DNA of 64,000 bases from Tyto alba (GCF_018691265.1 NW_024881301.1:7391752-7455751); one strand, 5' to 3'. Shown: positions 1 to 11,210, counted from the first letter of the stretch. The notes: a model not told the origin generated them from the letters alone. Made by a program: numbers and translations.

Positions 1-1201
1 AGATGAAAAGATCAGTAGTTTCCCCACTGAACAGAGATTGTCAAAGGAGACTGATGTTAATAGATGCAAACTGATGTACAAAGTGACTCCAAACTAGTTA
101 TGAGCATTTGCAGAAAGAGATCTTGGGATTATAACAGATGTTTCTATGAAAACATCAGCTCAGTTCTCAGTACAGGGAAAAAAAGTAAACTGAAAGGTAT
201 TACCAGGAAAAAACCCACGGAAAACAGAAAAAACTCTTCACCACTCTATAAATCCATGGAGTGATTGCATCTTCAGGGTTGTGTATAGTTCTAGCCTGCA
301 TCTCAGTAAGGTTACGGCATATGTTACATGTACCAAAAAAGACTGGGCATCTTCAGACCAGGAAACAGAAAAGTAAGGTCTATAAAATATGACAGATGTC
401 TGTAAAATCCAACTGCACAGAAAAGGTGGAGAGGTGCAACAAAGGAAGTTATGAGTGACTGATTCACTGCAAACACAGGAAGGAGTATTTTCATATACAA
501 CACTCTTGATTCTGAAAGTTAATTCTGGTGCAAGAAGCAACAGGACAAATTCCACAAAGGATTAAAAAAAAAAAACAAAATAGGAACAATAATCACAAGG
601 ATACTTTCTTTACCATGTGTTAAACTGCTGAAAGAGGGGAAGCATGATGGGAAACTAAAGGTACCTGCCCTTTTCTAGCACTCTATCTAGGTCTACGTTC
701 ACCAATGATTCCAATAAGAGACAGTAACTACTGCAGACTTTTTTTTCTAGTTGTAGGCAAATACAACTCTAGAAAAATGTTTACCCCTCTCACTTAGGTC
801 ACAATAAAGATTTACTTATGCATTATCCAAGAGTATTTTTTAACATAATTCCTTTCAGAAAGAGAGAAAACATACATAAACCCATTTTCCAAGTAACACA
901 TGGTAGACTCAGTAGCTTCCAAATACCTTGATAAACTTGCCAACATCCAAAAGTCAAATTTTGATGTTCTTATTCTTACATCTAATGCATGTAATGGTAC
1001 AGAATAGCAGGAAGCACTGCAGAGATGGTGTTTAGAGCTATTTAGCTGATACTGAAAGCGGGAAACTGATGACTACTCAGACAATATTAGAACATGAAGA
1101 TGCAAAGACAGACAGACATATTTGGCTAATCCCAAGTCCTTCAGTAATGTTTTGTCAAGCTCAAAATACAGACAAAAAGAGTAGAATTGATCTCTACTAA
1201 C
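1..1201 (-). other. IMPACT: IMPACT intron 7, partial
   Basis: This lies downstream of the exon 7 donor (GTTAGT on the minus strand). I looked for the next IMPACT exon, which should encode a stretch beginning VKMVL-like and containing the YCEDKQ-type segment, and did not find it. The region is AT-rich with no recognisable exon, repeat or RNA gene. Confidence 0.6.
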
Positions 1202-1299
1202 TTGTCTGGGTGTCACCACAGGAGCCAGATGTGCCTGGAAAGTACTCCTTCGATCTGTGATTGGGTTTCCATGATGTATGGACGGCAGTTCTTCATCTA
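1202..1299 (-). CDS. IMPACT: IMPACT coding exon 7
   Basis: 98 nt. The acceptor is ..GTGATCAG and the donor is CAA/GTTAGT. It completes a split Val codon and encodes DEELPSIHHGNPITDRRSTF then QAHLAPVVTPRQ, the N-terminal edge of the Impact/UPF0029 domain. It ends in phase 0. Confidence 0.95.
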
Positions 1300-4200
1300 C
1301 TGATCACAAACAAGGAAGTGTTTGTTTTCTTTTAAGGGTACTGGAAGAATGTATATGGCTACATAAGCAAAGAATGTCTCAACTTCAGGAAAGGGATTTG
1401 TTAAAGTACACAAGACGACATAGAGAACCACCAAAAAGGTTCTCTTTTTTACAACTGTTATTAATTTTTATTATCATTTTAATATTACTAATTTTACTCA
1501 AAAACTGAGTAGAAAACCAGAATCTTAAAGCCTCTCTCTCCTAAATTATTTCATCAAAACTAACAAGGGCATATTTTTTACCTTCTTGACTTTCAGATGT
1601 GATGTAGTTTAACATTTTAATTGAATCTTCCTGAATGGGCTGGTAGTCTAGAAGAAAATCATCTCCATCGTCTCCATCAACTTCTTCACTGGTTTTCTTA
1701 ATATCTGGTTCTATTAAGATGCAAGTAGCAGAATTTATTACACAGTTTTTTGCAAGACAAGACAAAATTTCAAATTCTTTTTCTCAAAAATCTCTGGCTT
1801 TTCAGTTCAAATCAGTTTGCCACTAAAAATTACAAAATGCAGAATAGTAACATGAATTACAACAAAACCCAGAAATTCGTATTCCAGTATTAACTAAAAT
1901 CTTCCTTTGAATTAAGAATACAGTGCTCATGCTATGGAATCCTTGCATAGTATCTTCCATTTCAATACTAATTAACAGTATTTCTAAGAATAATGATAAT
2001 GTTTACCACTTCCATTAAACATTTACAATGCTACCACTAACATAATCTGAATTTAGTGACCAAAATAATCTGATGTTTCACAAGAACTCCAGTCATTTAG
2101 TTAGTGCTCTGGCAACTGGATTTAGAGGGAACCTACCATAGAGACAAGTTAATATATCACATTCTAACTTCCTATTTAGAGGGCCTATGATGTGGTCATG
2201 ATGCAGTTTCTATAACACAGAAACACATTTTCCAGAAGAAGTGATATAGCATGTTCAAAAGACCTAGAAAAATTATTAGATGTATTAAGTAGAAGCCTCA
2301 AGGTTGCTGTCAACATACCCAACAAAATTCCAATTATGTCACTAAAATTTTCACTTCTCAGTATCCAATCCTTTGGTCATGTCAATGAAAAATGACTTTT
2401 AAAATGTCTGTGATATAGCAACAAAATACAGTTTATTGAAAGACTAAAACTAGACCTCATCATGAAGCAGCACTGAAAAGATACTTTTTTTTTTTTTTTT
2501 CAGTCGTTTATTCCACACGGCACTAAGCTAACATCCATGAAATAGAAAAAGGCTTCTATTTACCTTTACTATGAGTGCATGCATGCATGCATGCCAGTCA
2601 CACATCTCATAGCAGTTAAGCATTTTAATGAACAAAAAAACCCCATCACTTTTTGAAACAACTGTGAATTTACACAAACTCTATCACTATAAGAATAACG
2701 GCAGAAGAATCACTGCAGCTCTAGTGATGATGTACTTCTCATCCCAATATAGTAAAATGCAATTAAGATGGAATACTTGGTCATTTGTCTGCATATTCCA
2801 CTGAAGTTTATCTTCTCTTGAGGCTAATCCCAATCCTCCAAGAGTGCACTCAACACCAGAAATTAATTACTGATATGAATGATTCCTTTGCAGAACAGAG
2901 GCCAATGCATAATGTACCTCTGTGCAGCACACTGCTTTCATGCAAGTCATTTAGCTCCTGAGAGAACTGAGGACCTTGTTCTAGTTCACTGAGGATACTC
3001 CCCTCCTTTTTTTTATCCCCTACTGCTTTTAAAAAGCTATCACTGTAAAACAATAATCCATGAAACTGAAGACTGTTGTTTTCTGTTATTTAGATCTAAT
3101 ACAAAACCGAGCATAAAGCTTCAACTTGTAATGAAGTCTATCTTGGCAGTTGAACAAGAAGTAAACTGAAAAACTCATGTATTTTCTGAAGTACCTGGAT
3201 CCGATGACTGTGCCTTTTCTATCAGAATGTCTCGTATCTTCTCCACCCATAAATAAAGTATACTTTCACCAAGGTTCTGTCTAGAAGTTAAAACTCACAG
3301 TGAATGAAGAATCATTTTTTGTGGATTTCAGCTGGGAAGTACACCAAATAACACACAGATTTCAGACATGCAGAAATAGAACATTATAATCTAGTGAGAT
3401 AAAGAGCTTAGACAGGCTTGTGGAAAGTTCTGTCTCAGTAGTTTGCTGGATGAAACACATAATATCTGCATCATTAAATACTCTGTGGCTTGCACTTTTG
3501 TGCTTTTTTTTTTTTAATTTATTTTTTAACACTAAAAGCACCAGTGCTGAAGAAATACGGTCAACTGAAAGAAACTTTCTGGCCACCAAGGTAAGTGAAA
3601 ACAACCATGAGAAAAGTTGGACAGGCCTTAGTATTTTCAAAAGAATACTATGCTAGGACGTCTAGCCTTAGAGCTTGCCCTGGATCAGTTTTCTCTACAA
3701 AAAGTACTGTACTGCCAGGGGTGAGCTTCTTCAGCCGCCTTGTGGCCACAGGGGACTCTTTCCCTTCATGTTTGGAAGGGGGGGTTCTTCCTTGGAACAG
3801 CCCCGCTTCTCTTCCCCCTCAAGCAGTCAGTGCACACAAAGCAGAGGCTGACCTCCGTGAACTATGATAGCAGGCCAGTGGCAGCAAACCCTGTACAGCA
3901 CTGGACTGATACGCTAGGGTCTGGGTAACAAGCAGTCCTATAGGAGACAGTGGTAAGGATTTAGGTGTAGGAGTCCTCAGTCAGGGGGCACGGGGGTGTA
4001 TTAAAGTGCTGGGGGAGGATGGGGTGAACACATTTCTTATGCGCATACTCAGAGATAAAGAAATGCTGCCTTGATGTGCAGCAGGACCCAAACAACTCAA
4101 AATATATTTAAAATGGGGTCCTGAAAAGTTGTCTTTGCAGTTATATTTCAATATGTTTATGAATTGTGCATACTTGTCTCAAAAGCAAAACTAAAGATTT

Positions 4201-7200
4201 AGGGCCGTAGGTAACATGGTTTCTCATTAATTTTATTCTTACTGCCACCATCTGGGTCACCATGTAAGTACAAATCAGTGAAAAAACTGCATTTTTAAAC
4301 TTTTACTTTGCTTAATGTATACAACACTACTGCTGAACACAATCAGAAATTCAAACAAAGATACATATTTTAAGAAAAATATTCAAGTAAAAATAAGGAA
4401 TTTATAAACTTGTAGCTCTGTCTTAAAAATCTGGACAGACTCCAGAAGAATTCAAGGCCCTGATTTCATGCTGCTTCTTATCACACTGAAGCACTACTTT
4501 AATACATGAAGAACTACATTTATTTTAATGATACAATGAGAGACATTACACAATGAATAAGACTCCTCTGTTTTGCACGAGTAAATAGTAATTTCTTCAG
4601 CTATAACCCAATTTCATTTTCTGCCTATTCGCAAATTATGTTTAGTCTGAAAGGTTACCTTCCTATGCTGCTATTTTTCTTGTCACATGTGTATAAGTCA
4701 TGAAACAAAGCTTTCTATTGAATAAAAGTCTTACCAGAAGAATATCTGGGAAGGAAGGAGGGGAAAAAAAAAACAAACAAACAAACAACAAAAAAAAAAA
4801 TCAACAAAAATCAAACCCAAACATTTGCCAAATTTTCAAGAACTTTTGGTCTCCCAAAACAGGCTTGTGATCTATAATTATCCAATTTTTCTACCTCGTT
4901 AAGAAGACAAGTGACTGACCGTACAGTTCATATTGGTTTAGACTGGAGAATTTTACAATTTAGATCACTAGGAACTAGAAACCTAGTAACACACAATGCA
5001 AATGGTGCAGAGTACCTCTGTTTATCTGACAACTATTTAGACACTGGATAGATAAAAGGCTTTCACAAATACTGTGCACATCAGCAACTACTCCAGAAGG
5101 TTTTCAAACAGTCAAAAATTATATATAGCCTTAAGTATAAATGCATTAATTTCCTGCTGAACAAACAAAAATTAGATGAGACCAGCAAGGGCTCTAAACA
5201 GCAACTGATATAGACCGAACAGAGCTGCACCAGACTGATCTAACTAGCACAATGTAACAGCCTCCAAGATTGCAGTGGTAAATAAAAGAAAAAAAGTAAA
5301 AAAACAAAAAACAAAACAAAACAAAAAAAAAAAAAAAAAAAAAAAACAAAAACAAAAAAAAAAAAAAAAAAACAAAAACAAAAAAAAAAAAAACACAACA
5401 CAACAACCCAAACCCTTTTCACAGCCACACTACCCCTCGGTCCTCATGTTGTAACTTGTGCTGGATGCTCGGGACATTTGAAGAACCACCTACAGCAGCT
5501 GTACCTCTGGCAGAGACTCCAGAAAATGCTATGAATCTGGACAGAGTTAAGGACAATCTCTGTCCTTTTTGCTCCACCGAACAACCGTGCTTAATATGAT
5601 CCCATAGAACTTTTCACTTACAACCCTTGTACATTTTTAACACTTCAAGTTCAATTTTACTTGCTTTAATTATCTGTTGCTGAATTAGATGAGAAACACA
5701 GTTAATGAAAGTAACTGAGTAATTAGTTAAAAAACCCTCATGCAAGCTAAGTGCTTTCTTCCTTATTTTATGTTATTAAGAAACATTTGTTATGCTGCAT
5801 GTTCAGATTCCAGCATTTTGGGCATGACTATGCTTCCTTATGACATATTTTCATTTCATTTAGTTTATATTATCTTTGGGATATGAAAGAACTACATAAA
5901 CCACATAACATTACTACATTTACTACCCCAATTTTACAGCAATTCAAAACCATGTGAGTATTTCTAAACGTTCCATTTATTCTCATACACTCATTATGCA
6001 TTGTTGTTAGCTGCACACTGTGACAATAAACAGTCCGCTATGTTTCAGACTATAGTTAATAGATTCTACATGCGTTTAATTTGTTTTAAAACCTACTTAT
6101 CCCTTAGCTATGTTTAAGAAAAACTGTTTTGCCACTTGTGCTCTAAGACACAAACGTTTTCATATCCTGCGGCTTAACATTCAAATGCAGAATAAATGTA
6201 GAAATCTTATACTGCATAGCACCAATTCGTAAGCAATCTCATAGATTCTAAAGGGAGTCTCTTCTACTAGGAGTCAAATGAAGACTTCTATCCTTATAGA
6301 ACACCAGATCTAAACAATATGCTTTGTAAATACACAGCATTTCTACCTGTTAGATTTATAAAAGAAACTTGTTGTTTTATGGCTACCGCAGCAATCACTT
6401 CACAACTAGTAAGTAGTTCATGCAGGTACTTCAAAAACATATATTGAGAAGAGCATGAAACTGAAAATACATTGTCTCCTTTTCCACAGTCTCTAACTTA
6501 CACATATATTTCTTCCAAGCTATTTGCTAGTTCCATATAATCTTGTCCTCGAAGCCAAGGGGCACTAGAATGAAAAGAAATACAATGAGAATTGTGTCCA
6601 TACACTGATTCCCACATCTCAACAAACATTAATTTTAAAATAAATGCGACAAACACCTTGAAAATAAAACATTGTCAATCACTCCCACTTAAAAAGATTG
6701 CAGTTGTAAACATCTTGGTAAAAGCATGACCACCCAGTTCTCCTTCAAGATTCCTATCTTGGGCTGCCTCTTCTCCTCTAAGGTAAGAAAGCTGCTCTCA
6801 TTTTGCATGGTAGGCCGTTATCACTCCAGAACCAACTTACATATTATTAAGTTTACCTTTCCAACTCCTTCAGCACCACAGTACCTATTACATTTAGAAT
6901 GGCCCTTCAGTCCTTTACCTGCATCCTCCTGGTCTCATGTTAAACTATAAATTTTGCCTCAAGTTTACCAGCACTGTTTTGTATTGCCTTGTCAATACTG
7001 CTGACCAAAACTCTGTAGATAGGCTATGTGTGCAGGTCCCTCTACCATTCAGATCAGGGGTCTGGCTTATACATCTCCATTCCCATCTCTTTTACATGCC
7101 AGGAGATGAGGGGAGAGCAGGGAAGGAAAATGGGAAGATGGTACATGCCATGGCTCCATCCCAACAAGAGTCAGTGCTCAAATGAAAAGCATGCCTTACA

Positions 7201-9166
7201 ATCTGAAACAAGGATCCAGACAAGAGGGATACACCCAAGGAAGTGAGGAGACATCACTGTCCAACACAACAGGCAGCAGCCACCACTCCTCCACAGTCTA
7301 ATTGCTGCCTTGCCATAAAATAATGCTGCAAGAATTAGAGTTGAGGGAAGAGAGCAAACTGTCATAGGGAGCTCCATGAAATTAACTTGCAAGAAAGAAT
7401 AGAATATTCTTGCTGGAAACATACCCCCTCCCCAGTATATTTTAATTCAAGGATCATATTGATTGTTTACAGTGTAAGTTAAAGTTTCGTTAAAAGTAGT
7501 AATTCATAAAAGAAATACGAATGTTTGATAGAAAATTTCACTTACTTTAGTTGATAAATAGGTGGCTCTGCAGTTGGATATCCTGGCGGCAAAATCACCT
7601 GAAAGAAATTCAAGATAAGTATTCACTGGACTACTGCTCTCAGTTAGCTAAATTTTACTGATGGACTCTGATGTCCAGCACTAGGACTACAATCAGTGTT
7701 ATATGTGAAGAAAATAGTTGGCTATGTTGTTACAGAATGACAAGAAAACCCGACTATCTGTATTTAGGATTCCAATAATGGTAATGCATACAAATATTAT
7801 ATTTCATGGTGCAATTTTTATGGATGAAGCATCATGCAAAATAAAGCGCAGTAAAAATCTGAAAGGAGATGCATACATGATTACTGGACTTAAAAAGTGG
7901 CACTGCACTTAAATTCACACTTCAGTGTTTCTTCTACTAACTAAGCTTTGTATTTACAGAACTGGAAGCAATAAATAGCAAGTTACTCAATTAAGTTGGT
8001 CTGAATTTCATTTTGCCTTCACACTTTCCAGAAAGTAAATCCAGAAGCAATTGCAATAGATTCACTGAGGTGTACGTAAAATCAAAGATATTTTTTAAAT
8101 TAGTCATGGAAGAAAAACACTGAAATTAGTTTTTTGTCAGGTGTGGAATTAGGATATGTAACTACTGAAAATATCGCAAGCACATTGACATCTGTACAGG
8201 AAAAATCACTGAAAAGTCTATCACAGAATCCAATCCAAAAGCTCCTTAATCCCTATGAATAGATACCGAATCCTATTTAAAAGGGTTTCATGCAAGCACA
8301 AGATTTTGTCTGCATCAGTCCAGCTGCAAATTCTGTGCAAAACTCCTTAACATTACTATACCTGCAGGCAGAGGGTCCATTTTGGTTGATCCAGACAATC
8401 ACTAATCTTAATGCAATAGATTTTTTCATCTTCATCAACAACACACCAATCTTCACCATATATGGAGGAAAGGGCTTCAATTTCATCAATCTAGAAAAAG
8501 CATTATGCAAAAAGAAATTAACACCCCTCCCCCCACAAGCCCGCAACCTTGTGTGCCAATCAGTTTTAAATCTTGCTCTTCTACAGTTTATTTACAGATG
8601 TGACAAGATTCACTACACTGGAAGGCCATAACTATTTGGGATCCAGTCCCGATTCACAGCCTAAGTAACTTTTCCTCAGTTCTCCTATGCACACACCAGT
8701 TTTTGCCTTTCTGCGGATAATCCCGCAATTCTCAGCTGTGACACGGCGAGCAAAGTGACAGGGAGCAGCTACAACACATCCCCACAGCTCCCCATCGGTG
8801 CTGCTCCTGGCTGGGCCATCCCCCTCCAAAACACCCCACGGACTTGGTACGGGCTCTTACCGAGTTACAGAGAACAAAGTTATTCAACAAATTCCCATCT
8901 AAACCGGAGAGCCACCTTCCACCTAGAAATTAAACACCTAAAACAGGTCCTCAGCGCAAAGGTGCAGCAGTCACAGGCGGTCGCGCTGCCGTTCGGGCAG
9001 CGCCGCGGGCACGGAGCCCCTCACAAGGCCGGGCTTCACCAGAAACCACCTGACCGCCCACCCGGGGAGGCCGCGGCCCGGCAGGACCGTGACTCCCCGA
9101 GCTCTCCTCACCCCCCGCCCCGCCGCTCACTTGTTGCTGAGCCGTGTCCGCACCGTTGGCCGCCAT
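1202..9166 (-). CDS. IMPACT: IMPACT, RWD-domain GCN2 inhibitor; 5' seven coding exons, 3' part off the left edge
   Basis: The product binds GCN1 in the cytosol and so limits GCN2 activation and eIF2-alpha phosphorylation (established for the family). Seven exons are read: 9166-9131, 8490-8362, 7598-7546, 6564-6502, 3280-3195, 1710-1582 and 1299-1202. They sum to 594 nt (198 codons) with matching phases and GT-AG sites throughout. The start is MAANGADTAQQQ. Residues about 13-110 form the RWD domain, with IDEIEALSSIYGEDW near its start and the RWD YPxxxP signature as GYPTAEPPIYQL. An acidic linker follows (EEVDGDDGDD). Exon 7 opens the conserved Impact/UPF0029 domain with HHGNPITDRRSTFQAHLAPV. 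The rest of that domain should lie left of base 1, since human IMPACT is about 320 residues. The ATG is in a CpG island, head to head with OSBPL1A. Identification is by remembered similarity to vertebrate IMPACT, not by a search. Confidence 0.95.
1300..1581 (-). other. IMPACT: IMPACT intron 6
   Basis: A 282-nt AT-rich intron between the two exons of the acidic linker and Impact domain. The opposite strand has a 76-codon open frame (1278-1508), judged to be chance. Confidence 0.85.
1582..1710 (-). CDS. IMPACT: IMPACT coding exon 6 (acidic linker)
   Basis: 129 nt. The acceptor is ..CATCTTAATAG and the donor is GAAG/GTAAAA. It encodes EPDIKKTSEEVDGDDGDDFL and continues to ..ITSESQE. This is the poorly conserved, acidic segment between the RWD and Impact domains, and it aligns in position and spacing with the human linker. 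Confidence 0.93.
1711..3194 (-). other. IMPACT: IMPACT intron 5
   Basis: A 1.48-kb AT-rich intron. It contains a poly-T run near 2486-2500 and a short (GCAT)n repeat at about 2577-2594. No exon or transposable element was recognised. Confidence 0.8.
3195..3280 (-). CDS. IMPACT: IMPACT coding exon 5
   Basis: 86 nt. The acceptor is ..ACTTCTAG and the donor is CCAG/GTACTT. It encodes QNLGESILYLWVEKIRDILI then EKAQSSDP, the last helix of the RWD domain. Confidence 0.95.
3281..6501 (-). other. IMPACT: IMPACT intron 4, with a GC-richer patch and A-rich tracts
   Basis: A 3.2-kb intron. A GC-richer patch at about 3650-4040 stands out from AT-rich surroundings and was not assigned to any repeat. A-rich tracts with interspersed C lie near 4762-4802 and 5282-5407. 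The remainder is unremarkable. Confidence 0.75.
5282..5407 (+). repeat. A-rich low-complexity tract with interspersed C
   Basis: About 125 bases of nearly pure A broken by single C residues, ending in (CAA)n-like sequence. Open frames on the opposite strand here, rich in Phe, are artefacts of this tract. Confidence 0.9.
6502..6564 (-). CDS. IMPACT: IMPACT coding exon 4
   Basis: 63 nt. The acceptor is ..ATTCTAG and the donor is GT/GTAAGT. It completes a split Asn and encodes APWLRGQDYMELANSLEEIY, the RWD domain core. Confidence 0.95.
6565..7545 (-). other. IMPACT: IMPACT intron 3
   Basis: A 981-nt intron with somewhat higher GC at about 6960-7330. No exon or known repeat was seen. Plus-strand frames of 72-82 codons here lack homology that I recognise. 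Confidence 0.75.
7546..7598 (-). CDS. IMPACT: IMPACT coding exon 3
   Basis: 53 nt. The acceptor is ..TTTCAG and the donor is AA/GTAAGT. It encodes VILPPGYPTAEPPIYQL, which contains the RWD YPxxxP signature. Confidence 0.95.
7599..8361 (-). other. IMPACT: IMPACT intron 2
   Basis: A 763-nt AT-rich intron. Nothing beyond its splice sites was recognised. Confidence 0.8.
8362..8490 (-). CDS. IMPACT: IMPACT coding exon 2 (RWD start)
   Basis: 129 nt, phase 0 at both ends. The acceptor is ..TTTTTCTAG and the donor is CTGCAG/GTATAG. It encodes IDEIEALSSIYGEDWCVVDE and continues to ..KWTLCLQ, the N-terminal half of the RWD domain with its conserved E-x-L-x-x-I-Y start. Confidence 0.96.
8491..9130 (-). 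other. IMPACT: IMPACT intron 1, no tandem repeat array
   Basis: A 640-nt intron, partly inside the CpG island. In mouse the imprinted Impact gene carries tandem repeats in intron 1. None is visible here. A long plus-strand frame crossing this region is a GC-driven shadow. Confidence 0.8.
9131..9166 (-). CDS. IMPACT: IMPACT coding exon 1 with start codon
   Basis: The coding part is 36 nt, MAANGADTAQQQ, with donor CAACAA/GTGAGC. The ATG is preceded by ..GTACCG, an acceptable Kozak context. The 5' UTR extends to higher coordinates for an unknown length. Confidence 0.92.
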
Positions 9167-9223
9167 CGGTACCCGCGGGGAAGAGGGAAAGGGCGGGCAG
9201 CCGCCCGGCCGGGGGGGCAGTGT

Positions 9224-9233
9224 GCGCATGCGC
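9224..9233. promoter_or_regulatory. NRF1-type palindrome GCGCATGCGC, proximal
   Basis: A perfect core of the NRF1 dimer site, 58 bp upstream of the IMPACT ATG, in the flank TGTGCGCATGCGCTG. NRF1 sites are common in CpG-island promoters of housekeeping genes. Occupancy is inferred. Confidence 0.7.
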
Positions 9234-9333
9234 TGAAAGCGGAGTTTGCGCAATAGCAGCAACGAAGCTACCTGCCCTTCCCTCCGCCAGCACAAACACA
9301 CACCACCACCACACCACCCCCCGCGACGGGCGA

Positions 9334-9343
9334 GCGCATGCGC
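9334..9343. promoter_or_regulatory. NRF1-type palindrome GCGCATGCGC, distal
   Basis: A second identical 10-bp palindrome 110 bp further upstream, flanked as CGAGCGCATGCGCAG, which fits YGCGCAYGCGCR-type consensus sequences. Confidence 0.7.
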
Positions 9344-9427
9344 AGTGTCTGTCAGCGGGGCAGTGGCGGTAAACCGGCTGCCGCCGAGCAGTAGGTGTCC
9401 GTGGGGATGGCGACGGTGGTCCTTCCG

Positions 9428-9526
9428 TCCTTACTTCCCTCCCTCCCTCCCTTACTTCCCTCCCTCCCTCCCTCCCTCCCTTACTTCCCTCCCTCCCTCC
9501 CTCCCTCCCTTACTTCCCTCCCTCTT
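9428..9526. repeat. TTACTT(CCCT)n pyrimidine repeat upstream of IMPACT
   Basis: Units start at 9431, 9452, 9481 and 9510, with lengths of 21, 29 and 29 bp and a final partial unit. Each is TTACTT followed by a variable number of CCCT. The complementary strand, which is the IMPACT sense strand, reads (AGGG)n with G-quadruplex potential. Confidence 0.95.
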
Positions 9527-10269
9527 TGGCTGGTCTGTCCGTGCGGTTGCTGTTGCGTCCCGGAGCCCAACCGGCCCGAGGATCGAAAGGGCAGAGATGG
9601 CCGCTCGGGGGCACTCACAGACTTAACGGGAGAGCCGGACACCCCTGAACCGTTCTCGCGTGTTTCTGACAGAATGAATGATCTCAAGTGATCTGTTTGT
9701 ATCCAGGTTAGGTTTAGTTGCTGTCCCAAATTCTTACGGCAAATAGCCCAAATAACTACGTCAAGGTGTAGCGTTAATAAATTGTTACAAAATCAACTTC
9801 TGTTCATGCAGAGTCAAGATGACACCTGCTTGGTGGTATTTTTGCCTTACTCATTCCATCCTCTTTTTAAAATAAAGTGTATAAGTAGTCATATTTCAGT
9901 GATGATTTTATAGATAGTCATTTTTACCTTGCATTTATGTCACTCGAAATGAGCAACTGGCATTCTTACTACTACATAATTTCTTCAAAAAAAGGATTGA
10001 AGAAAAATCATAGGTGTCCCAAGCAGTTTTCATTACAGTTATAGAAATGCAATTCATTTATTTAACATTGACAAGATTGATGTATCTCTTTTAGAGACAG
10101 CACTAACCAGTAAAGATCTCTTTCTGCTTGAGTGCAAAGTATGGGTGTCACCTTTTGGGGAGTTTTTAGTTAGGATATTTTCTTCCAATGTGTTTCTATA
10201 CTGACATAGTTGTGAAGAATCCAGTGTAAGCTTTGTTTTCCCCTTTGTCAAAAGCTGGAAGAATCTGCA

Positions 10270-11210
10270 GCTGCTCTGGAGAACAGGATTAGAGTTCAGA
10301 ATGATTGTGACAAACAGGACACACGTTCTAAAAAAACCAAAAAAGCAACAAAAAAACCCCAACAGAATGCAACTGAACAGAGACAAACCCCGCACTGTAT
10401 TATTAACTGCATATATTCAGGATGGAGAACCACTGGTTACACTGCAGTTCCACAGAAATTACTTGGGAGTTCCAGTGAATCCCAAGCTAACCATCTGCCA
10501 ACAGCGCTTTAAAGGAGGACCAACGTGTTGGGATGTCCAAACACGTAAGGTAATGTAAGACACATGAGGTAATGCTGCTTTGTATGGAACCGCTAAAGCC
10601 CCGGCTGGAATTCTGTGTACAATTTTAGGACTGCACTTCAAGAAGGATGTGCACTAACTAAAGTCTGGATTAAAGCAATGAAGTCAGTTACAAATCTAGA
10701 AAGCCTGAATTCTGAAAAGACTGTAGAGGAGTTTGTTAGTTTAAAGAGAAGTCTGAGAATGGTAGGCATCTTTAATATGCTACAGATTGCTGCAGAGACT
10801 ACATTTTTCTCTCAGACGTAGAAAAGTGAAGTACAAAGATTTAATTTTGAGGGTTGAGATTCAAATTATACACTACAGAGAATTCATCAACAATTAAGTC
10901 AGTCATCCTGAGTGAAGAGAGGTGGTGATGTGATAATCATCCTTATTTACACAAAAGCTGTTGCAAAGATGGGCAAAATGCTATGTGCTTATGAAGCATG
11001 TTACCTTACACTGCAGGAAGGAAGATTTGGATAATTATGAGGAAAGGCTAACCACTGAGGACTTTATTGAGCTGTCATCACTGGCAGGTCTAAGAGAGGT
11101 TGAGCCTGGACAAAGTTAATCTTGTCTTGGGGCAGGAAAATGGGGTAGATTGCTGTGAAAGCAGTAATTCCTAGGATGCTTATGTGAACATCTTCCTGGG
11201 CTTGTAGTTC
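10270..11210 (+). mobile_element. Old, highly degraded CR1-type LINE 3' region
   Basis: Scattered similarity in the right order to amniote CR1 3' ends: GAACCACTGGTTACACTGCA near 10427, GGAATTCTGTGTACAATTTT near 10608 (CR1 'gagtactgtgtccaattctg'), then TATGAGGAAAGGCTAACCAC near 11036 and CTTGTCTTGGGGCAGG near 11122. Many stops and indels are present and no coding capacity remains. The match is from memory of the family consensus. Confidence 0.65.

Larger units (their letters stand above)
8950..9640. promoter_or_regulatory. IMPACT: CpG island and promoter of IMPACT
   Basis: GC- and CpG-rich DNA surrounds the IMPACT ATG at 9166-9164. The transcription start is probably within about 9170-9350, but no TATA box fixes it. 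The island holds two NRF1-type palindromes and a pyrimidine repeat. Boundaries were judged by eye. Confidence 0.8.

Noticed and set aside
2577..2594. (GCAT)n as a regulatory element
   Set aside because: A short simple repeat inside an intron. Nothing else supports function.
8755..9372. 205-codon plus-strand frame over the IMPACT promoter
   Set aside because: It is antisense to the true first exon and promoter, and its composition is explained by the CpG island.
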